A DNA stretch of 64,000 nt from Symbiodinium natans (taxonomy: Eukaryota; Sar; Dinophyceae; Suessiales; Symbiodiniaceae): positions 977,920 to 1,041,919 of the forward strand of contig CAJNDS010000014.1 of the NCBI GenBank assembly GCA_905221605.1. The letters run 5' to 3'. Positions within the stretch are counted from its first letter, which is position 1. Every line of letters begins with the position of its first letter. The translations under genes were made by a program, and so were the position numbers. This document shows, piece by piece, positions 40,482 through 49,894 of this stretch. Under the pieces are notes generated by a model, which was not told where the DNA came from, made no database searches, and saw only the letters and a program-made list of their open reading frames with translations.

Positions 40482-43250
40482 GAGTTGCGAAAGCGACAGG
40501 CAGAAGAGTGGAAGGCGATGAAGGCCTGCTCCCATCAGAGTGAAGTGCACTTACGATGGCCATGGAATCTCAAAGCATCCGGGGGTTTCCGAAATGAGGG
40601 GTGCCTTATTGGGGTCCTGATAATAAGGGAATCCTACTATTGGCGGTACTATATCAGAGGCGCCCCTTATTTTCCTAAACCCCCCCCCCCCTTTGTCAAA
40701 CTTGAACCCTTCTCTCTCAGCAGCCGGGCTTTGGTTTCTAGAGAGCATTCCAGGCTGGTACTTGGCAGGTATGTGTGTACCCGATATGGACATGGACGAG
40801 TTTCCCTGAACAATCCTACCATCAAGTGGGTGGACAGCTTATCTGTTTCGAGATGTCAGGGTAGTAGCAGCAGCAGCTGTGATAGCAACCGCGGAAGCAA
40901 CAGCCGGAGGGGAGGAATCCTGAGCAGGTGAAACGAAGCAGAGCCGTCGCATTCGATTTGCCTTTCTGGGTGTTGGGCCGTTGGGTCTGTTAGGTTGCTG
41001 GACAAGGAGGAAGAACTTGGGGAAACACTGAACGAGTTTGAGGCCAAGCCCCAAACCCGAGCTTCTGAATCTGTTCGCGTAAACGTACGCATAGCCGCAA
41101 ACTTACGCGAACGCGCTTAAGCTCTTGCAAAGGCGAAGGTGGCTGCCTTGAAGAAAGAGCGGCAGAAGCTCCCGACGCGAGGCGGGGGGCCGGCAACGAA
41201 GCTGAGTTGTTTTCATGTAATCTTCTGAACGCTGCATTGCATGACTCGATGCCGTCAGGCAGCAAGGAGAAGCGACAGACCATGAACCAAGACATCCGCC
41301 GGCTGCAGGAAGACATGCAGGCTCCTCTCAACGGACATGGATTGTGTCGCCTATGGAGGTACTCTGAATAGCCCTGTCAGGTTCGGCATGTGGCAGAGCT
41401 TCGTGCTGCGGGGCTTGAGGCAGTCACCAAGGCGGTGGGTAGCATCAGGGGGCTAAGGGTCAAGGTTCGATTGAGAGCCGTGATCATCTCCCAAAACTAC
41501 GAGCTTTCTCGAGCCCTTCTGTTAGGATGGGTGAGGAAGGGAGCTTTAGGGAGAGAGATGCCTCACCTGATTCTGCATCTCCTCAGGACGACATGGAGCT
41601 CTGAGTGCCGCCAAAGTGCGGCCACATTGAGAGCTCAGAGGGCTCTTCTTTGGCTCGATCGGGGTCGAAGGTGATGAAAATGTGTGCGAACTGGTAGAGG
41701 CATGACAGCTCCAAGCACCACCTATGTTACCTCCAAAAGCTGTGTATATACATATATATGTAGATAGCAAAAATATACCATAGAACATCGTAAAGTTTTT
41801 TCAGGACAACAACATAGTATGCCGTCACATAATTTGGGCACAAACATTAACAACTAGATGTAAATACACGAATGCAAACAAATAGAGCTATGAATAAAGA
41901 CTTATAAGTGCACACGGAGAAATATGTATATGTACGCCTACATATGTATGTATGCGTATTCCTATGTATATATATATATATTTATGCAAAGAGAGAGATG
42001 AGGCAGATAAATAGAAAGATTATGTACCCAAGTCTTTGCTTTCACCAGCCTTTTTTGGAGGAGTTGAACCTGGAGGTAGACACTGTGCATGAGAGTGCAG
42101 AGGCTGTGGCTTCTTCCGTGTTGGGTATGTTGAGTGAATTTGTTGAGTGAGGGTTGAGTTTGCATGCAATGATGTGGATTTTGTATTTCACCCCACTCAG
42201 CTGCTGACACCATGCTGAACAGTCGTGAGTGACGCGCGTTGCAGCCACGGCAGATGGCAGCTTTGTACGCCAGGAGAAGCTAATTCGCCAAGAGCTCCAA
42301 GGCCAGTGCCGGTGCTCTAGCTCTGCGCAACTCTGCGCGGTTCTGGGTCAGTTGCTTGCGGGTTGCGCGATGGCCTAGAGCCTGCGCGATCGTACGTCGC
42401 CATCCCACGAGCCTTGCAGAAACGACCCTGCGTAGGCTTTTGTGTGTTTGTTGGTGGGTAGACATGGCAGACCCAGACCGCCAAGTTCCGAAGGTCTCAA
42501 TATTGATGAGCTTTTTGCAGATGTCGATGAGGCCGGCAGGGAGGGGTACCGCCTGGTGCCTCGGAAATAGCAAAATTGGAAAAAGAACAGGATTTGTGAA
42601 TTACATTGAAGTACTGAAGTGGTGTGGCTGGTTTGCGGCAGGACATGGTGGAGGAGTCGGGCCCGAGCCTTGAGAAATGGGGCAACTGTCACTGCCACTA
42701 AGATGATGGGTTGTCGTAAGACTTAAGAGTCTTCCCCACAACAGTGAGCCCATGTGACCCTCAACTGAGCTGAGCTCCAGGCCCCTGGAATGGCGATGCT
42801 TCTGTGGCGTTGCCCTTCACCTGGGACTTTCCGGAAGACTCCTAGGAGCCTGTGCCGGACGGGTGAGGGTGAAGCTGCAGTCAGCAGCCACGGTCGTCAA
42901 CCACGACATCGACATCGTTGCACTGGCCTCTTGCAGAGGCCATCGCTACCATCGTAGGTTGTGCTGCCCATGGAAGCAGTGTAGGTGGAAGAGCTTCGTA
43001 GAGTTGATATCGGGCGCCGGCAGAAGTATGCCAGAGATGTTGTTGCTCGTAGAAGAGTGCTCTCAATGATTTTCACTGCTATACGCGAGAAAGTGCGCAA
43101 CAGCGACCCCTGTCTTCCTCTGGAAGACGCTCGCTGGTGTGAGGCCTGTGAGAGCACACATGGAGAATGAACCGATGGAGATGGACCGCGCGTTGGAGGA
43201 GGAGGAGGCTCCCCGTGGTAGCCGTTGGTGGGAAGTGCTGCCGAGCTCCA
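40482..43250 (+). CDS. Coiled-coil gene or genes in several small exons
   Basis: Candidate exons: 40482 to about 40541, after cactttcgcag (ELRKRQAEEWKAMKACSHQS); 40931-41100 (LLDKEEELGETLNEFEAK, then KPQTRASESVRVNVR); about 41119-41166 (AKVAALKKERQKLP); about 41262-41340 (SKEKRQTMNQDIRRLQEDMQ); 41395-41450, after ctgtcag (VRHVAELRAAGLEAVTKAVG); 42061-42102 (ELNLEVDTVHESAE, followed by a GC donor); 42471-42570 (SSEGLNIDELFADVDEAGRE, then GYRLVPRK and TAG). After this apparent terminal exon come about 42780-42950 (EWRCFCGVALHLGLSGRLLG, VKLQSAATVVNHDIDIVALA) and 42985 to about 43135 (VEELRRVDIGRRQKYARDVV). Together these suggest at least two head-to-tail plus-strand genes. Long coiled coils usually act as scaffolds or cytoskeletal proteins. 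No specific family is recognised. Confidence 0.5.
41740..42010. repeat. AT-rich intronic low-complexity sequence
   Basis: Runs of TATACATA, AAATACAC and (TA)n (41966-41979) end about 50 bp before the acceptor at 42060. Confidence 0.7.
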
Positions 43251-43270
43251 AGTAGAAAAAGAGCAGTTTC

Positions 43271-43271
43271 T

Positions 43272-43310
<39 letters not shown>
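43271..43310. repeat. (GA)n microsatellite
   Basis: A run of about 18 GA units, directly following the helical stretch AELQVEKEQFLRE. Confidence 0.95.
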
Positions 43311-43655
43311 GAGAGATTTGAGATGCCATGTGTGGTTGCTCATGGGGTGGCTGGTGATGACAGGTACCGTTCCATTTTTTGGCCTGTTGACGAGCTCCAG
43401 GACTTCGATCGTAATGCGCGGGCCCCGAGTCGATCAGCTTTCTCTGCTTATTCGCTGTGCCGTCGCCAGACAAAACCAGTGTGCCCCGGGTGTATCCGGG
43501 TGTTCCATGCAGTTTGTACGGTATGCTACGCTACGCGTTTACGAGCTTGCTATCGATTCGTCGATTGAAACTGCTCACGTTTCTGCAAGTACTCGTAGTT
43601 TCAAAGGTGATTTTATAACACGACCTCCTCACCCTGAGCCAACAAGGTGCTGATT

Positions 43656-43712
43656 GGGGGGGGCGGGCGGGCAGTGTGAGGGCGGGGGCAACGGGGGGGG
43701 GGGGGGGGGGGG

Positions 43713-43749
<37 letters not shown>
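43656..43749. repeat. Poly-G tract
   Basis: An almost pure G block (43693-43749) with two C interruptions, preceded by GGGCGGGCGGG. It can form quadruplexes. Its length in the assembly is unreliable. Confidence 0.95.
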
Positions 43750-43750
<1 letters not shown>

Positions 43751-44580
43751 TTTTGGCCAGCCACTCTGATGGGCTGAAATGCCCCTGGTCCTGATGCACC
43801 GTTCCTGGACCTGTCGGTTAGGGGGGTACCCGTTGTGGGCAAAAAAACCCATCATCCGGGTGCGAGTGTGGCACAAGAGGTTGGGGAGGGGATTATAAGT
43901 GGGGTGCCTGCTCCGTGCTGCCCAGACACCTACGGCCCGAGGCCTCGGCAGATTTTTACCCCCAACAGTGACTGCAGCCGTGGAGACTTCTTCCCAGTGT
44001 TTTGCAGGTGTTGATCCACCTGCCCGCCCTCTGGAGGTTTGGCTCTGCGCAAACAAGGCTCGGCAGCACACTTCAGAGCTGCTGCACTGTTTTGTTTGGT
44101 CCCAATGCCTCATAGCTCTCGTATTGCCGATAGTTGGCAGAAAACCTTTCTGTCGAGCCCTCGAAGCTCTGACGCGATGCGGACGTGCCGACGTCAACCT
44201 TAAACCCTCCTTATAACCCACACTAAACACCCTAAGGCCCAAAGCCGTGAAACTCCCCAAAATTGAAAGCTTCCTCAGAGACTCCTAAGAAAATAGACTC
44301 GAGCACCCAGAGCCCTGCTTAAGCACCTAAAACGCCCTCAAGTGCATGCAAGACTCCAAGCCACGCATGGCTGTACGACCCCCCTGAAGCACATAGCAGG
44401 CCAGTTGACAACACAAGCCCTGCAGATTGCGACTAGACTGTGAACAGCTCTCCGGCCCCACTCATCCCACTTGCCCCAGATGCCCCACTTGCCCTGGCCC
44501 GCACAACTTGCCCCACTTACCCCACTTGCTGCACTTGCCCCACTTTCCCCTTCTCTCCCCCCCCAGCCCTTGCAGGGTTT
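43750..44580. other. No supportable gene
   Basis: The stretch contains degenerate CCCTAAA-like remnants (44199-44240) and a (TTGCCCCAC)-like tandem repeat at 44463-44556. The long Pro-rich minus frame (43613-44260) is a by-product of the poly-G tract. Confidence 0.4.
44463..44556. repeat. CTTGCCCCA tandem repeat
   Basis: About eight imperfect units of roughly 9-12 bp with the core CTTGCCCCAC, just outside the left arm of the inverted duplication. Confidence 0.7.
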
Positions 44581-44647
44581 TAGGTGCACCTATACGACTG
44601 AAGAGGCGGTGAACCTTTCTAGAGAACTCATGAAATCCTACCCGAAT

Positions 44648-45139
44648 CTAGGTCCGGTCCTTCCGGCCCACATGCGCGACATCCCTGCGAAGTGCAGCCT
44701 GCGCCTTGTGAAATCTATTGTCAAAATCTTTTTCGACATCTAGACTGCGTATCTGCTGCCTCCTGCAAGCCCTCCCAAACTCTAGGAATTTGTTGTATAG
44801 GCCTTTGCAGGAAAGTGGGTGCGAGGATTGGGGGATCAGGTCAAGGTTTCGGTCATCTTCCAGGAGGCTCCGAGTCGAAGGGGCGGGGGGCTGGAAAGAA
44901 GGCTGAAAGCCCCAAACTGACATCGCAGCTCTGAGCTCGGCAGATGGAAGTTTGGATCGAAGGCCTGGGTTGAAAAGTAGGTTGCCGGGTCCGAGAAAAT
45001 TGCAACAACGCGGCCATCGAAGCGGCCATATGCATGGATCTGTGCAGCGGTCGCATCTTCGAAGATGACCTGCGGAAAAGATCTGTCCCACGGTGGGCAT
45101 GAGGGGCCTTGATGTTGCTTTCGCAGCAAGCCAACGCAA
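44648..45139 (-). pseudogene. Conserved open frame in the left arm
   Basis: One minus frame is open through this stretch (163 codons), as is the matching frame in the right arm (47312-47773). Protein-like parts are LLEDDRNLDLIPQSSHPLSC and FLEFGRACRRQQIRSLDVEK. The last part is absent from the right arm. A second minus frame (44836-45282) contains PPWDRSFPQVIFEDATAAQI and DGRVVAIFSDPATYF, which is also good protein. The functional frame may therefore change at an exon boundary. Confidence 0.4.
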
Positions 45140-45318
45140 CGCAACTTCACATAAGTTTTCATTGCGTAGCTGCGTAGCTTTGGCACAGTCTGGCGCCCTG
45201 CAGTCGCTAGGAATTGCATTTCTCTCAAGTCAGATCTCACACCACCCAGCCGCAACATCCAGCCACACTTCTTCAAGCCCAACGCATGCAGACTGCCACA
45301 GGTCGCACGTGGCCACTG

Positions 45319-45669
45319 TCACAGATGATGGAGTGTGTTTAGCACAAGCCTTGTCAGTATCTGTCGACCTGTTTGTTTTTTCGCAGAAAAGGGGTCGCGG
45401 GTGGCAACAGCCAAACCCTGCTCTTCAAACACGGCTCGCAGCGCAGCTGCTTGAAGACTCGGCAAGTGCAGGGCTTGTAAACTTAGGCATCGCTGGAAAC
45501 CGTGCCGCACCTCAGCGTCGGCATCTTCCGCCGTGAGAAACACGAACTGGGCTAGCATCTCCTGCGCGTATGTGAACATTGCTTCCACACAAGCGGTGCC
45601 CAAGTACTTTGACCCGAGCCCTTCCACGAAGAGGTTACCAGCAATGTGCTTTGCGGCCATGCCCGACAT
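45319..45669 (-). pseudogene. GNAT acetyltransferase-like fragment, left copy
   Basis: Reads MSGMAAKHIAGNLFVEGLGS and then ACVEAMFTYAQEMLAQFVFL. Compared with the right copy it has two in-frame 9-nt deletions. One removes Ser-Gly-Gly after the GLGS turn. The other removes Tyr-Trp-Lys of the YWKRHGF motif that typically ends GNAT acetyl-CoA-binding domains. The native C-terminus (ending ELDVMFCA in the right copy) has been replaced by read-through into downstream sequence. The GNAT assignment is based only on the GxGS...A(x)n FY/YWxxxGF pattern. It is probably non-functional. Confidence 0.45.
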
Positions 45670-45702
45670 TACAGATGCACAACAAAATAGTTAGTGCAGC
45701 GT

Positions 45703-45739
45703 CTAGGGTTTAGGACTTTAGGGTTTGGGCTTTAGGTTT
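45703..45739 (+). repeat. Degenerate telomere-type tract
   Basis: TAGGGTTTAGGACTTTAGGGTTTGGGCTTTAGG-like sequence immediately inside the inner end of the left arm. Confidence 0.8.
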
Positions 45740-46153
45740 CGGATCTCAACCTGCCGCGTCACATCTCCTATTGCATCATCTGCCCTTGGCCGCCATCGCC
45801 CTGCTGAGAGAAGGACATATGAAGACTCCTCTACCAGTGCTAAACCCCCCGGCCCTGGCCCCCAATTTTCTACGACGCCAGCCCGCAAAAGCTGCAAGTG
45901 ATGAAGTTCATTTCGGGCGTCATGTGCTGCACTTGAGTGCGATTTGCAAGGACACGTGTTGGCACGTTCGCACGGCGCCAGCGATTGCAACATGCCCAGA
46001 TAAGATCTTAGAGCTGGCTCAAGGAGACCTTGCGGGGCTCAGGGGTTGCTCATGTAACAAAAACTAACAAATTACCCTAAATTTCACATGCTGTTGACAT
46101 GCCGATACACTACATCCAAGAGGCACTAGAGGCTTTGTGTTTTCGTCGCTGCG

Positions 46154-46564
46154 ATGGTGGACTGGCTGTGCAGCTGGTTTCAATGCGCGGAGGAGCCTGT
46201 AGCCCAGGAAGATGCTGACATCATCTTCATGCACTTCCGCAGCAACTGGACAATGGCCTCCATGAAGCGCGAAGACCCTGTGGACAAGCAGTTGGAGCGC
46301 TCCCTGATGCATTGCGACGGTGCTCGTCGTAAAGCCTACAAGCTGAAGAAGGCGCTGGCTCAAGTCGAGAAAGAGCGGGATGAGCTGAGGGTTGAAGTAG
46401 CAGCCGTCGTCGCAGGCGTCCAAGCAGAACGCGATGCGTTGAAAGCTGAGTGCGCGGTGCTTTCAGGCCGGATCGACTTCGAAAACTTGGTTGTCGTTGA
46501 TGGGGACCCAAGCAGCATTGCTTCACAGAGGGCTTGCTGTAATGCATTCCCGCTTACGACATGA
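46154..46564 (+). CDS. Coiled-coil protein or exon
   Basis: A 136-codon plus frame from ATG at 46154. After an N-terminal part (VDWLCSWFQCAEEPVAQEDA) there is a long amphipathic helix (KLKKALAQVEKERDELRVEV and GVQAERDALKAECAVLSGRI). It lies in the spacer of the inverted duplication, directly upstream of the right-arm acetyltransferase-like exon and on the same strand. Both could be parts of one gene, with a donor near 46530 and an acceptor near 46628. The left arm has no copy of it. Confidence 0.5.
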   Translation: MVDWLCSWFQCAEEPVAQEDADIIFMHFRSNWTMASMKREDPVDKQLERSLMHCDGARRKAYKLKKALAQVEKERDELRVEVAAVVAGVQAERDALKAECAVLSGRIDFENLVVVDGDPSSIASQRACCNAFPLTT

Positions 46565-46614
46565 TAGCGCCATAATTGCAGGTGATGAGCGGAATGCGTG
46601 GAGCGATCTAGGAC

Positions 46615-46965
46615 ATGCTGACAAGGTGTTTTGTTGCGTCTGTAATTTCGGGCATGGCCGCAAAGCACATTGCTGGTAACCTCTTCGTGGAAGGGCTCGG
46701 GTCAAAGTGCTTGAGCGGTGGAGGCACTGCTTGTGTGGAAGCAATGTTCACATACGCTCAGGAGATGCTAGCCCCGTTCGCGTTTCTCACGCCGGAAGAT
46801 GCCAACGCTGAGGTGTACTGGAAGCGGCACGGTTTCCAGCAATGCCGAAGTTTACAAGCCCCTGCGCTTGCCGAGTCTTCAAGCAGCTGCGCTGCGAGCT
46901 GTGGCGCCGGAGGTAGACGGCGAGCTCGACGTTATGTTCTGCGCTTGAGCATTCCTACTGCTTGA
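46615..46965 (+). pseudogene. GNAT acetyltransferase-like fragment, right copy
   Basis: Reads GMAAKHIAGNLFVEGLGSKC, then TACVEAMFTYAQEMLAPFAF and VYWKRHGFQQC. It retains the YWKRHGF motif missing from the left copy. An extra C near 46859-46862 (agcccctgcg against agccctgc on the left) shifts the frame. Without it the sequence would continue to a short C-terminus ending ELDVMFCA and a TGA at about 46950. Each copy thus keeps what the other has lost. The extra C could be a sequencing error, in which case this is the intact terminal exon. Confidence 0.45.
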
Positions 46966-47772
46966 CAAGTCGCTTCACTTCAGATGCCGTATGCAAAGCG
47001 ACGCCCGATCTCTGAGCCGGTGGGCTTTGGCTAGGCATCGTTGTTGCTGCCCGCGACCCCTTTTCTGCGAAAAAACAAACAGTACGACAGATACTGACAA
47101 GGCTTGTGCTAAACACACTTCATCATCTGTGACAGTGGCCACGTGCGACCTGTGGCAGTCTGCATGCGTTGGGCTTGAAGAAGTGTTGCTGGATGTTGCG
47201 GCTGGGTGGTGTGAGATCTGACTTGAGAGAAATGCAGTTCCTAGCGACTGCAGGGCACCAGACTGTGCCAAAGCTACGCAGCTACGCAATGAAAACTTAT
47301 GTGAAGTTGCGTTGCGTTGGCTTGCTGCGAAAGCAACATCAAGGCCCCTTATGCCCACCGTGGGACAGATCTTTTCCGCAGGTCATCTTCGAAGATGCGA
47401 CCACTGCACAGATCCATGCATATGGCCGCTTCGATGGCCGCGTTGTTGCAATTTTCTCGGACCCGGCAACCTACTTTTAAACCCAGGCCTTCGATCCAAA
47501 CTTCCATCTGCCGAGCTCAGAGCTGCGATGTCAGTTTGGGGCTTTCAGCCTTCTTTCCAGCCCCCCGCCCCTTCGACTCGGAGCCTCCTGGAAGATGACC
47601 GAAACCTGGACCTGATCCCCCAATCCTCGCACCCACTTTCCTGCAAAGGCCTATACAGTACTATACAACAAATTCCTACTAGCAGGACCACGCCACTGCT
47701 TCCGGAGCAGGCACAGGCCTGGGGTGAATTCTTTAAAAAGGTTCACCACCTCTTCAGTCACACAGGTGCATG
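46628..47772 (+). repeat. Right arm of the inverted duplication
   Basis: Matches the reverse complement of 44583-45689. In the frame containing DGRVVAIFSDPATYF, TCA (Ser) of the left arm is TAA here (47478-47480), a premature stop. The spacer between the arms is 45690-46627. Confidence 0.9.
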
Positions 47773-47799
47773 ATAATGGAATTTTTTGAGCATCAGAAT

Positions 47800-48335
47800 T
47801 ATTTAGGATCCCAGTAGAGCTTAAACAACTAGGCTTTGCTTCTAATGTCCCATCCAATAGGACTTCTGAGGAAGCAGGATTTGCTTTAGTGTCCCGCTCA
47901 CTCAGTCTTGTGAGGAAGCTTTTGCATTAACATCCCATCCATCAAGTATGATAAAGAAGTATGAGGAAATTGGATTTGCTTTAGTGACCTTCCCAATAGA
48001 TCTTATGAGGAAGTAGATTTATGTTAGGATCCCATCCAATCGATCTTATGAGGAAGTAGGATTTATCTTCAGACTCCTTCCAAAAGATTTGAAACAGAAG
48101 TAAAAGTACTTCAGTGATCCACCCAGTAGATCCTGGAAGACAAAACAATATGTGTTTCCTCTTATATGGGGGCACGAGGAAATAGAATTTGTTTTAATGT
48201 CTCATCCAATAGGTCTTAGAAGGCAATAAGATTTGCGTTAGTATCCCATTCGTTGAATCTTATATGGAAGTAAGATTTTCCTCAATATCCCACATAATAG
48301 GTCTTATGAATGAACAGTCTTAGGTTAACTTTCAA
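47800..48335. repeat. AT-rich minisatellite, period about 43 bp
   Basis: Ten to twelve diverged units of the form CCCATCCAATAGGTCTTATG, followed by AGGAAGTAGGATTTGCTTTAG. Recognisable unit starts lie near 47848, 47892, 47934, 47982, 48026, 48069, 48113, 48200, 48243 and 48287. It begins about 30 bp after the right arm of the inverted duplication. Confidence 0.85.
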
Positions 48336-48569
48336 TGTTCGAGAAGCTCCTCATTGGAAGGCATCCCAGTGGCCGGCCAAGGCCGACTGGATTGCAGGGA
48401 GCAAGCAGTAGGACAATCCTGCCAGCTTCTTCCGTTTTGTTCGATCCACGACGCACTCGTGTACGCGCAAGTAATGAAAGAGCGTGTTCTTGCGAAGTGC
48501 AGAGCCAGCATGCATTATTCAAGGGCTCAGTGGCACGACTGAACAGGTTGGCAGCACCATCGAGCTGCG

Positions 48570-48816
48570 TTGTCTGAGGTCAAATTTTTGCGTCTGCTCA
48601 GCAGAATGCCGAGACCTGCTCGAGTTAAGCGCCGGCATGATGGGACCTTAGTGGCACATAGTGGCACATATTGGCACATAGTGGCATCATTTCCACAAAG
48701 CTTTGAAAACGGCAAAAGCCTCCCCCAAGCCGGCAAGCGTTCTCTGAGTGGACCAAGCAGTCGGGAAAAGGTGGACACCGAACAATCCATGAAACAAACC
48801 GCGCCAGATGCATTAG
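48570..48816 (+). CDS. Candidate first exon of the membrane-protein gene or an upstream gene
   Basis: A plus frame reading SFPQSFENGKSLPQAGKRSL and SREKVDTEQSMKQTAPDAL, ending at a consensus donor cattag|gtgagc (48816/48817). It includes a triplicated tggcacata. Linkage to the exons downstream is inferred. Confidence 0.4.
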
Positions 48817-49074
48817 GTGAGCAGTGCTTCCACGACAGCCATTGCCGCACGAAACTGCTAACCAGAAGCGCAGGACATGTGAGCGCACCCGGTTGATCTC
48901 ACGGACATGTTGGCCCTCTTGGCATTGCTTCGCTGTGGTTGGCTTACAGAGCGCGTTGTGTCTGGGGCCACGCGGTCCATGGAGCTCGACACCTCACAGC
49001 TCCTCGCGCGCGCGCGCTGTTTGCAAGATGCCCGCTTGCACCAGAGACGTTGAAAATGAGGAGGCTTCGAAGAA

Positions 49075-49449
49075 TTGAGCAGTTGCAGCATGGAGCTCCT
49101 CAGGAAAGCACCTGTGCCGGCGTTGATTCTGTCCGCTGGCCAGGCGGTGACACACGCATTTCCCATCTTGTGCTTCGAAGCAAGGGTGCGGACCCTGGTG
49201 CAGGTGACAATCCACGACAATCCGCCACATGAGTGGGCAGACGCCCGAGTATGGCGCATGCTCCAAGCCGGATCCGAAGGAGAAGGCCCTTCACCAGAGC
49301 CAGAGCCAAACACAGAAGCACAAGACGAGACCGGAACTCGTTACGTGTTGAGGGGTGCCTCAAAGCGTCGTCCGCAGGACGTGGCCCCTCCTACTCAGGC
49401 GAAGCTGCGCGAGCCACAGCCGTCTGCCGATGGGTGTTTCGAGCTTTAG
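49075..49449 (+). CDS. Hypothetical exon with Glu/Pro-rich segment
   Basis: A 124-codon plus frame with a hydrophobic start (VPALILSAGQAVTHAFPILC), then PPHEWADARVWRMLQAGSEG, an acidic Pro/Glu stretch and a Gln/Pro tail ending at TAG 49447-49449. A competing plus frame (48939-49232) is open in the first half. Confidence 0.4.
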   Translation: MSSCSMELLRKAPVPALILSAGQAVTHAFPILCFEARVRTLVQVTIHDNPPHEWADARVWRMLQAGSEGEGPSPEPEPNTEAQDETGTRYVLRGASKRRPQDVAPPTQAKLREPQPSADGCFEL

Positions 49450-49894
49450 TGTGTAATGTTTTGCTACATATGTTTGCGCATTAGCACTGGCAGAGGATGG
49501 TGCATGGGCCCATCTTCGTGGAAAATCCAGATGGATCCATCACAGAGGCACGAAACCTTGAGCGCATCTGAATGCCCGCGGCTTGCTTTCCTCAACCGGT
49601 GCAGGCCGTCCCTTCGGATGCCAAGCAAGCCAGGCTTGTATCAATTTTGTGTCAATGCCTGCTATTCTTTGCCTTGGGTGAAATAGCCATCTGTGGCGCA
49701 TGGCCTGTCGCGTCTTCACACTTGCTCATTGAGCTACCAGTATCATATTCCCGTCCGTTGTTGAGCCTTCCTCGGAAGCAGCTTAGAGCAGGCCGAAAGG
49801 AGATCGGAGTTCTGACCGGGGCAGGCGTGAGTCTCCATCTTGGTGATGTGGGAGCACTGACAAACTCTTGTGTAAGCTCGTAGCATCTCTACAG

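Larger units (their letters stand above)
44583..45689 (-). repeat. Left arm of a 1.1-kb inverted duplication
   Basis: The reverse complement of this arm matches 46628-47772 over almost its full length at high identity (predicted peptides about 95% identical over 100 residues). Outer homology ends at aggtgca next to ggttcaccgcctcttcag. Inner homology ends at ttttgttg. Compared with the right arm it lacks about 120 bp near 45430 and has about 110 bp more near 44640-44780. Confidence 0.9.

Noticed and set aside
43613-44260. 215-codon Pro-rich minus frame
   Set aside because: The Pro tracts come from the poly-G block. The remainder has no supporting feature.
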